From Acidobacteriota bacterium (GTDB taxonomy: Bacteria; Acidobacteriota; Terriglobia; Terriglobales; Acidobacteriaceae): 6,202 nucleotides of DNA. A program made the translations under genes and the position numbers. Below the pieces are notes generated by a model that searched no databases, was not told the origin of the DNA, and worked only from the letters and a program-made list of their open reading frames with translations. Shown in pieces: positions 1 through 5,005 of the stretch (within the stretch, counting starts at the first letter, position 1; every line of letters starts with the position of its first letter). The stretch spans positions 3,156 to 9,357 of the forward strand of contig QIAW01000259.1 of assembly GCA_003225655.1 (NCBI GenBank). The letters are read 5' to 3'.

Positions 1-140
1 GGGGACTCCTCCACACTGGTTCTGTCTAGCAACTGGACTGCCAACGCGGAGAGACACTGCTTTTCAATGACTTACAGCAGTGCCAAATCACACTCGAAAC
101 CCGGATTTCAAGGCCATGAGGAAATTTTTACATTCAGATC
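1..140. other. Non-coding stretch downstream of the VWA gene
   Basis: No supportable gene is seen between the window edge and the stop codon of the VWA gene at 141-143. The stretch lies downstream of the leftward operon, so a transcription terminator would be expected here. The only structure found is a 7-bp inverted repeat (55-61 with 76-82), listed separately. It lacks the T-run that would make a convincing intrinsic terminator on the minus strand. Confidence 0.5.
55..82 (-). repeat. Inverted repeat CACTGCT/AGCAGTG, possible weak 3' hairpin
   Basis: CACTGCT at 55-61 and AGCAGTG at 76-82 are perfect inverted copies separated by 14 bases. On the minus strand this hairpin would form about 60 bases after the stop codon of the VWA gene, where mRNA 3' ends often lie. 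There is no poly-T tract after it and the loop is long, so a factor-independent terminator is not supported. It could be an mRNA-stabilising hairpin or chance. Confidence 0.25.
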
Positions 141-1184
141 CTACTGGGCCGGATTCACTTCCTCAACGAACCGGGTAGGTTTGGGACGATAACCGCTGCG
201 CGTACGGATGTGGTATTTTTTCGCGGCTTCCCCTACCAGCTTCACCTTGATGGTGCGCCAGCCATGATTGGGATTGGCCTGCGGATAATAGCTGAGTGAA
301 TAGAGATGGCCTACGTCACTGCGGATGGAAGCAAAGGCTTTTTGCTGGTCTCTCCAGCTTCTGGCCAGATAGGCTTCTCCACCGGTTGCCGCGCTCAGAC
401 GGCGAAAGACGGTCTCAGAAGCCGGATCCAGCTTTGCCTCGTGCGTGCTCACCACATAAATGGGGATTCCCTCTGACTGGGCCAGCTCGCCGATGTCTTC
501 GGGCGCGACCATGCTGGCGCGGTCTGGACCATTGGAGAAGACCACCACCACTTTTCTGCCGGCGTAGCGGCCTGCATCCTTGAGCGTGAGCAGCAGCGCG
601 TTGTACAGCGCGGGATCATCTCCTGCCACTGTGGAACGCACCCCGCGCAACACCTGCGTTCGGTCAGCGGTGAGCACTGAGCCGCGGTATAGATCGCGGC
701 TGTAAGCGTAAAAGGCCAATCGTTCCGAGCTGTCGAAAGATCTCACAAATTCGGCAATCGCATCCTGCGCGAGAGCGAAGCCCCGGTACATGTAGTTACT
801 GGTATCAAAGAGGATAAAGACATTGGCGCCGCCGGTAGTCCCCACTTGTTGAGGTTTTCCGTCTTGCTGCTGCGCGACTTCCACCGGCAGTTGCGGCCCG
901 TTTCCTTCACCGAAGGTTGCAATCTTTTGCGCAATGCCATCTTCCGAGATGGCAAAGTCAGAGGGACGAAGGCCGGTCACGTAGTTACCATGGCTGTCGG
1001 TCACCGCCACGTTCAGCAGCACCAGATTGACGTCAACGCGGAGGGTCGGAGCATTGGGTTCAACCTCCTGAGCTGCTATATAGACTGCAGAACTCGCGAG
1101 GACGCCCCAGCAAATCAACCAACGTAGCCAGTATCTTTTGGCCGTTCTTTTTGCCATAGTTTTTTTTGCCATAGTTTTCGCCAT
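141..1184 (-). CDS. Secreted VWA-domain protein (VWFA-related Acidobacterial domain family)
   Basis: A 347-residue exported protein that probably acts outside the cytoplasm; its partner is unknown. Residues 1-17 are lysine- and arginine-rich, 18-37 form a hydrophobic signal segment, and cleavage is likely near AAQ-E (38-40). Residues 48-92 match the short beta domain that precedes VWA in this family (DVNLVLLNVAVTD, then DFAISEDG). The VWA fold spans about 120-300, from NVFILFDTSNYM through VVVVFSNGPDRAS and GIPIYVVSTHE. The C-terminus (296-335), SLSYYP then RTRSGYRPKP, is the usual family ending. The metal-site motif is degenerate: DTSNY replaces DxSxS, P191 sits where threonine is usual in TALYDA, and N218 replaces aspartate. 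I chose the ATG at 1184 because AGAGGA lies 5 bases upstream (1190-1195). The GTG at 1241 and ATG at 1214 lack such a site. The gene follows the large secreted protein by 60 bases with no terminator seen, so co-transcription is likely. Family call is strong; function unknown. Confidence 0.92.
   Translation of the reverse strand: MAKTMAKKTMAKRTAKRYWLRWLICWGVLASSAVYIAAQEVEPNAPTLRVDVNLVLLNVAVTDSHGNYVTGLRPSDFAISEDGIAQKIATFGEGNGPQLPVEVAQQQDGKPQQVGTTGGANVFILFDTSNYMYRGFALAQDAIAEFVRSFDSSERLAFYAYSRDLYRGSVLTADRTQVLRGVRSTVAGDDPALYNALLLTLKDAGRYAGRKVVVVFSNGPDRASMVAPEDIGELAQSEGIPIYVVSTHEAKLDPASETVFRRLSAATGGEAYLARSWRDQQKAFASIRSDVGHLYSLSYYPQANPNHGWRTIKVKLVGEAAKKYHIRTRSGYRPKPTRFVEEVNPAQ
1148..1184 (-). repeat. 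Tandem ATG-GC-polyA repeat at the VWA gene start (MAK repeats)
   Basis: The first codons of the VWA gene are an imperfect tandem repeat of ATGGC(A/G)AAAA followed by CT, read as MAKT, MAKKT, MAKRT. Unit starts lie at 1184, 1172 and 1157 on the minus strand, so three in-frame ATG codons occur within 28 bases. The middle unit contains a run of eight A (1160-1167). Repeats of this kind grow and shrink by slippage. Unit changes of 12 or 15 bases keep frame, while a change in the A-run would shift frame for products started at 1184 or 1172 but not at 1157. Confidence 0.7.
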
Positions 1185-1189
1185 ACTTT

Positions 1190-1195
1190 TCCTCT
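1190..1195 (-). promoter_or_regulatory. Shine-Dalgarno site AGAGGA for the VWA gene
   Basis: AGAGGA on the minus strand lies 5 bases before the ATG at 1184. It is the only good ribosome binding site near the possible starts at 1241, 1214, 1184, 1172 and 1157, so it decides the start. It lies in the 60-base gap after the upstream gene's stop codon at 1245-1247. Confidence 0.7.
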
Positions 1196-1244
1196 GCTGC
1201 AACCGGCGTGACATCCTGAGAGTTTTACTCCTCAAAGACACGGT

Positions 1245-2309
1245 CTAAGGGCCGGGAGTTGCTTCGCTCTTCGGCAGCGAAGCAGTTTTGCCCAGCCGGA
1301 ATTCTTCCCCGGTCTCCTGCATGGCACGGAGAATCGCTGGCCAGTCGTCAAGATTGGTGGCAAACAACTTTTCGACCATGCGACGGGTTAACTGAGGCAC
1401 CAGACGATTCAGCATAACCGGGGGATATCCCATTTCGTCGGTCAGGCGCGCCCAGTACAGATTGTTCGAATCCCACGATTCGGCGAGCAGGCGGCTGGAG
1501 TAATCCTGAAAGGTGGGGAAGGGTTTCACATTCAGCAGCTCGCGGGAATAACTGTGCGCCAGCGCGGGATGAGGCACTCCAAAATCTTGCGACAGCCGCT
1601 CCGGGCTTACCTCTGAGGCGAAACGATGGCAAAGGTCATCCAGTTCCTTGCCCGCCGGCCCCCAATGCTCAGCATCATTCGGGAACCTTCGCCGGAATTC
1701 GGAGGCCAGGTAGAAAGTATCTGCCGGCATGATTTGTGGAAACACCTGGTCCAGCCGTCCGGCACGGAGCGCCTTTTCCAGCCGCCCCGATCTTTGCGGA
1801 AGCATGCGGTCGGAAAGAATGTCGATCACCATCTGCCGCAGTTTCTCATCTTTCGCGGAGGCGGTCAGCAGCTCCTCTCCCGCGCGCTGATACAGAGTTA
1901 CAGCGTGCAGCTCGTTGCCGGTCACCCGCCACCAGCGCGGCAAGACAGCGCCGGTCAAAAGACTGGGCACTAGGTCTTCCCAGATCAGAGATTGCACGCT
2001 TTCTGGAACGATGAAATCCTGCTCCACCCACGCCAGAGCGTAGGGAAGGTCGGCGAGAGAACCGGCGAGATGAGTACCGCCGCTCGAAACCAGCCGCGGA
2101 GTCTTCCAGGGCTGCTCGCCTTCGGTGCTTAAGGCTTCGGAGTAGTCATGGGAGCGGACGAAGATGGCGTTGTTGTGGAGCATCTGCGCTCCTGGCGGCT
2201 CATAGTATGCGTAGTTCAACCCGACCAGCGTGTCTCTGAGGAAGGGGGCGAGCCGGCCTCGAGCGTCAGCGAGCTCTTTGCCAGAGCCCGACTTGATGAT
2301 TTTGGTCAA
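1245..2309 (-). CDS. C-terminal part of a frameshifted large secreted protein, unknown function
   Basis: This frame encodes 354 residues if begun at the TTG at 2309. That start is doubtful: no Shine-Dalgarno site precedes it, and it overlaps the upstream stop as TTGA. The frame stays open back to a TGA at 2445-2447 with no ATG or GTG in between. The residues before the TTG (for example SEYEHEVSDTRHTTLQTRTD) look like ordinary protein. The simplest reading is the C-terminal third of the protein begun at 4387, split by a one-base frameshift. The product is soluble in character, with no signal peptide or membrane helix. Visible stretches are LRDTLVGLNYAYYEPPGAQ (24-42), VRSHDYSEAL (51-60), GSLADLPYALAWVEQDF (83-99) and LPRWWRVTGNELHAV (123-137). 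I recognise no catalytic motif. The end of the frame is 60 bases before the VWA start. Coding status of the frame is certain; its being a free-standing gene is unlikely. Confidence 0.8.
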   Translation of the reverse strand: MTKIIKSGSGKELADARGRLAPFLRDTLVGLNYAYYEPPGAQMLHNNAIFVRSHDYSEALSTEGEQPWKTPRLVSSGGTHLAGSLADLPYALAWVEQDFIVPESVQSLIWEDLVPSLLTGAVLPRWWRVTGNELHAVTLYQRAGEELLTASAKDEKLRQMVIDILSDRMLPQRSGRLEKALRAGRLDQVFPQIMPADTFYLASEFRRRFPNDAEHWGPAGKELDDLCHRFASEVSPERLSQDFGVPHPALAHSYSRELLNVKPFPTFQDYSSRLLAESWDSNNLYWARLTDEMGYPPVMLNRLVPQLTRRMVEKLFATNLDDWPAILRAMQETGEEFRLGKTASLPKSEATPGP

Positions 2310-4387
2310 ATCGGTGCGGGTTTGCAGCGTGGTGTGGCGGGTATCGGAAACCTCGTGCTCGTATTCGCTTCTTTCCGTGGGAACTCGCGAAGCTCTCCCG
2401 CCAGCGGGATGAGCGTATCGCCAATGGCTTTTCCCTTGGACATTTCACTCAAGCCATCACCCAGCGTGAACAAGGTGTCAAGAGAAACCAGGCGCTGGGC
2501 ATCCAGCACCGTACGAATCCGGGTGGCGAGCTCCTGCTGTACCTGCTGGCTCGCCGCCTCTGTCTGGGTTGGGCCTGAAAGCAAAGTTATGATTTCATTT
2601 TGGGAAACCTCAGGACTGCCGGTAACGGAACGCAACAACTCTTTGAGGGACGAACGTCCGGCGTCGAAAAGCAGCGCGGAAGAATTGATTCCTGTGAAGG
2701 TCCCAATAGTGTGCTGCCATGAATCGTTCAGGTTCGCGTCCGAGATCTGGCCCTGGCGTGCGAGGATTTGCCACAGCCCGAGATTGGCCTGGAAAATGCC
2801 GATCGCGTTGGCCCGCACCGTCGCCAGGGGAATACGGTCAAGTGTTTCCGCTGCGGTGATGAACTTGGCGATCGATGTATTGTCGAGACCGTGAAACTCG
2901 GCAAAGGTAATATATTGGTCGCCGTAGCGGGAAAATTTATCGGCGAGCAGACGCACTGTCTGAGGGGTCAAGCGTTGATCGGCGGAGCGTCCGCGATCGA
3001 TTTCGCCCAACATCAGGTAAATTTGCAGCGGCCCATCTTTTGCAAAGTCGCGGGAGAGGGCCACCAATCCTTCTACCAGTTGCTCGGGATCATTCCAGTG
3101 GCTGGCCCGCCTCGCCCACTCGCGGCTTCTCTTGGAGCCGCCGTTGTGCCGAAAGATGGCTTTCCAGCTTTCCATATCACCGGGAATGTGGGGTTGACCG
3201 TTGGCGTCCAACTGCAGGCGGGTCACAAGCAGCGAGAAACCCGGATCGGGACGAAACACCGGCTTGGCAGGACTGGGAACAATCTGTTGTCCCCGGAGCG
3301 CCTCGTAAAAGCGCTTCAAGCGGCCAGGCTCGGTAAAGTAGGCTTGCTGGCTTTGGCTCACCCGTGAGAGCGCGTCATAGTAGGCGGCCAGCCATCCTTC
3401 ATCTTTCGCGATTAACCGGCCCACGAAATCTGCTGGCGACTCCGGTCCGGCGCCCACCAGGTCTTTCCATGCGGGCTCCGCAGATGCGCCTCCGGGGACG
3501 GCAACGCGGCCCGATCGAATGTAGATGTGACTGCCGTAAAAGTTAAGCACATTAGAGAAACGTACCAGTCGCCGCAGCCCCGGAGCCTGCCGCAGAGAAG
3601 CGGCGGTCTCTGCATCCATTTGTCCCAATGCGGAGTAAAGCCGGGCCAGGGCCGCATCGCGCAAGAGCGCGTCGGCAACATCCTGAGCGTCGCTTCCCGT
3701 CCACTCATTGGGCGTGAACAGCACCGGCACCGGCGAGGAAGGATACGGAAGCGTGAAAGGTTTGCCTCCTCGGAGCGTCTCTTCCAGTTCTACCAGCGGG
3801 AAGCCGGAATCAATGGTGAGAAACGCCCTGCCCGCATCTTCAGTTTGCACGGTAGCATCCGGCCCGCAGCCCTGCCGGACGCGGTAGCCAAGAATTGTGA
3901 GCAGCGGCCGCGCTTCCTCGCAATTGGAAGCGTGAATCACCGCTTGCGGGCCGGCCAGTACCACCAATTCTCTGGCCTGCTGCATATACCGCTTCAGCAG
4001 GATGAGAAACTCGGTGGGTTTACCTTCCACGTATCCGCGTTTATCCACCTCCTGCGCCAGCAAAGGCAGCACTTCATCATTCGAGGCCTTTTGGCTGATG
4101 CCGGCCATGCGCAGGAACGAACGCAACGGGCCAGGAATCGTGGTCTTCACTGAAAAAGAGATGTCCGCGACTGTGGATGCCGGTGGCGGAGAGATTGGAA
4201 TCGTGGCCTTCCCCGAAGGCGTATCCATCGGGCCCGATGCTGACTGGGTGGCCGCGGCAGCTTGCGTTGCCACGGGCGCCTCCTGCCAGGTGGAAGAAGC
4301 GGAGCCCGAGGCATCGCTGGCAAAGCAGGAACTTGTACCCAGGGAAGCCGCGAAGAAAAAGAACAATAGGCAAAGAGGAGATTTCAT
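2306..4387 (-). CDS. N-terminal part of a large secreted protein, unknown function, truncated by a frameshift
   Basis: Begun at the ATG at 4387, this frame gives 693 residues. Residues 1-23 are a signal peptide (MKSPLCLLFFFFAASLG core) with likely cleavage after CFA, so the product is exported. Residues 25-75 are a low-complexity Ala/Ser/Thr/Pro linker, followed by a long mixed region with no membrane helix. Recognisable stretches include LVVLAGPQAVIHASN (about 141-155) and LTIDSGFPLVELEETL (190-205), but I cannot name a family or active site. The last 22 or so residues (from about RKEANTST to PRCKPAPI) look like out-of-frame translation. The natural continuation is in the -1 frame, encoded at 1245-2444. 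With one base restored, 4387 to 1245 gives about 1047 residues. A further 36 codons are open upstream to a GTG at 4495, but the signal peptide argues for 4387. The Shine-Dalgarno is weak (GGAGA, 13 bases upstream). It is the first gene of the leftward operon with the VWA gene. Confidence 0.85.
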   Translation of the reverse strand: MKSPLCLLFFFFAASLGTSSCFASDASGSASSTWQEAPVATQAAAATQSASGPMDTPSGKATIPISPPPASTVADISFSVKTTIPGPLRSFLRMAGISQKASNDEVLPLLAQEVDKRGYVEGKPTEFLILLKRYMQQARELVVLAGPQAVIHASNCEEARPLLTILGYRVRQGCGPDATVQTEDAGRAFLTIDSGFPLVELEETLRGGKPFTLPYPSSPVPVLFTPNEWTGSDAQDVADALLRDAALARLYSALGQMDAETAASLRQAPGLRRLVRFSNVLNFYGSHIYIRSGRVAVPGGASAEPAWKDLVGAGPESPADFVGRLIAKDEGWLAAYYDALSRVSQSQQAYFTEPGRLKRFYEALRGQQIVPSPAKPVFRPDPGFSLLVTRLQLDANGQPHIPGDMESWKAIFRHNGGSKRSREWARRASHWNDPEQLVEGLVALSRDFAKDGPLQIYLMLGEIDRGRSADQRLTPQTVRLLADKFSRYGDQYITFAEFHGLDNTSIAKFITAAETLDRIPLATVRANAIGIFQANLGLWQILARQGQISDANLNDSWQHTIGTFTGINSSALLFDAGRSSLKELLRSVTGSPEVSQNEIITLLSGPTQTEAASQQVQQELATRIRTVLDAQRLVSLDTLFTLGDGLSEMSKGKAIGDTLIPLAGELREFPRKEANTSTRFPIPATPRCKPAPI
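2309..2444 (-). other. Frameshift zone joining the two halves of the large secreted protein
   Basis: Both the N-terminal frame (ending in TGA at 2306-2308) and the C-terminal frame (open from 2444) can be read here, so the change of frame must fall in this interval. Protein quality switches near 2368-2383, where minus-strand TTCCCACGGAAAGAAG holds short C and A runs. Adding one A or C there joins GELREFP directly to SEYEHEVSD. The span 1245-4387 is 3143 bases, one short of a multiple of three, which fits a single lost base. No canonical X-XXY-YYZ slippery heptamer is present in the zero frame. A real mutation or a sequencing error is therefore more likely than programmed frameshifting. Confidence 0.75.
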
Positions 4388-4429
4388 GGTGGTTAGTCCG
4401 TCTCCGAACCCTTGCAGACCGTAGGCAAA

Positions 4430-4468
4430 GATATACGATGTCAGAAGCAAATAAAAGACTTTTCTGAC
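4430..4468 (-). promoter_or_regulatory. Candidate promoter/operator of the leftward operon
   Basis: GTCAGAA (4440-4446) and TTCTGAC (4462-4468) form a perfect 7-bp dyad with a 15-base spacer. The palindrome AAAAG-A-CTTTT (4453-4463) lies inside it. On the minus strand the dyad is directly upstream of TATATC (4430-4435), a fair -10 element that would put transcription start near 4423, about 36 bases before the ATG at 4387. No good -35 box is seen at the right spacing, so an activator could be needed. The dyad size fits a dimeric regulator site, but no regulator gene is in the window. Confidence 0.3.
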
Positions 4469-4617
4469 CTTAACTTTACAATCGGCTCTGGCCACTCAAT
4501 CTCAAGGAAACCCGCAGCAGGGCTAAACGATCAGGTGCGTCAACTTGCGAAACAGGATGTGGTCGGTCGTGTAGCATCTTGAGCCGCTTTGCGGGCGTCT
4601 GAGCCCAACAGGCGAAA

Positions 4618-4645
4618 TCCTGAGCGAGCGCAGCGAGTCGAAGGA
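4618..4645. repeat. GCGAG-rich extragenic element, probably interspersed
   Basis: The 28-base element begins TCCTGAGCGAGCGCAGCG and continues AGTCGAAGGA. Its ends are complementary (TCCT with AGGA), it contains the direct repeat GCGAG, and AGTC-GAAG-GACT forms a small hairpin at its right side. From memory, near-identical strings such as CCTGAGCGAGCGCAGCGAG recur between genes in many bacterial genomes, so this is probably a copy of an interspersed extragenic repeat. Only one copy is seen here, so repetition cannot be shown from the window. Confidence 0.4.
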
Positions 4646-4721
4646 CTTTTCCTGCCCACACGGGTTCAGGCCGCGAGCTTTGCATTTTTCCAAACCGATT
4701 CATTACCAGAGGAAGCGCCGG

Positions 4722-4750
4722 TTGCAAAGGCGCAAACCATGAATTAATCT
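4722..4750 (+). promoter_or_regulatory. Possible promoter of tRNA-Leu
   Basis: TTGCAA (4722-4727) and TAATCT (4745-4750) are separated by 17 bases, the ideal spacing for a housekeeping sigma-70-type promoter. Matches to consensus are modest (about four and three of six). Transcription would start near 4757, about 20 bases before the mature tRNA 5' end at 4777, a sensible leader for RNase P processing. Confidence 0.4.
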
Positions 4751-4776
4751 GGATTCCTCAACGGTTTACCACCCGT

Positions 4777-4863
4777 GCCGGGATGGCGGAACTGGCAGAC
4801 GCAGCGGACTCAAAATCCGCCGGCCTTCGGGCCATGGGGGTTCAAGTCCCTTTCCCGGCACCA
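4777..4863 (+). tRNA. tRNA-Leu (anticodon CAA)
   Basis: This 87-base gene makes the leucine tRNA that reads UUG codons. The acceptor stem GCCGGGA (4777-4783) pairs fully with TCCCGGC (4853-4859), followed by discriminator A4860 and an encoded CCA (4861-4863). The D-arm uses GCG/CGC (4786-4788, 4800-4802). The anticodon stem GCGGA/TCCGC (4804-4808, 4816-4820) closes the loop CTCAAAA, giving CAA at 4811-4813. A long variable arm (GGCC-TTC-GGGCC region, about 4821-4835) shows it is a class II tRNA. The T-arm has a 5-bp stem with two G-T pairs around TTCAAGT (4841-4847). Leucine identity follows from the anticodon, the long variable arm and A73. No intrinsic terminator follows it clearly. Confidence 0.97.
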
Positions 4864-4939
4864 CTTCTTACACTACTATCGACCTACTCCTGATTAGGGC
4901 TGTTCTGGCATTCGCTTCACCGCTCTCGCCAAATTCTTT

Positions 4940-4985
4940 TTGTGACTTAAAAGTTGTGACCGAATCCTGCTCTTAGGGGTAGAAT
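4940..4985 (+). promoter_or_regulatory. Direct repeat TTGTGAC and possible -10 element upstream of the GTG gene
   Basis: TTGTGAC occurs at 4940-4946 and again at 4954-4960, a 14-base period. TAGAAT (4980-4985) resembles a -10 box, with transcription start expected near 4992. The second TTGTGA could be a -35 box, but its 20-base spacing is too long for a strong promoter. The leader would be only about 14 bases and carries no Shine-Dalgarno site. The repeats could be a regulator site or chance. Confidence 0.25.
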
Positions 4986-5005
4986 TAACTCCCAAAAAAT
5001 AACGT

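Larger units (their letters stand above)
4388..4776. other. Divergent intergenic region
   Basis: About 390 bases separate the start of the leftward secreted-protein gene from the rightward tRNA-Leu gene. The region holds an AT-richer leader with a dyad (4440-4468), a GCGAG-rich element (4618-4645) and a possible tRNA promoter (4722-4750). An 83-codon minus-strand frame crosses 4476-4727. It has no ribosome binding site or recognisable protein features, so I do not call it a gene. Confidence 0.5.

Noticed and set aside
1185..1241. GTG at 1241 or ATG at 1214 as start of the VWA gene
   Set aside because: Neither has a Shine-Dalgarno site at a usable distance, whereas ATG at 1184 has AGAGGA 5 bases upstream and leads into a normal signal peptide.
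2366..2385. Programmed -1 ribosomal frameshift
   Set aside because: No X-XXY-YYZ heptamer lies in the zero frame here and no clear downstream stimulatory structure was seen. A single-base loss explains the data more simply, although it is not proven.
2148..2894. 248-codon plus-strand frame opposite the large secreted protein
   Set aside because: It is antisense to a frame with far better protein character and has no recognisable domain. It looks like a shadow frame of a G+C-rich gene.
3527..4153. 208-codon plus-strand frame
   Set aside because: It is antisense to the large secreted protein, with rich Arg/Gln/Pro content and no family features; a shadow frame.
4319..4387. Lipoprotein signal in the large secreted protein (cysteine at residue 21)
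   Set aside because: The residues before the cysteine, TSS, do not fit the L-[AS]-[GA]-C lipobox; signal peptidase I cleavage after CFA is more likely.
4388..4495. GTG start at 4495 adding 36 residues to the large secreted protein
   Set aside because: The ATG at 4387 begins a typical signal peptide, while the extension would bury it behind a second hydrophobic stretch. The extension also covers the dyad and the -10-like element.
4476..4727. 83-codon minus-strand frame in the intergenic region
   Set aside because: It runs through the GCGAG element, has no ribosome binding site, and its Arg/Ala/Leu-rich sequence looks like translated repeat.
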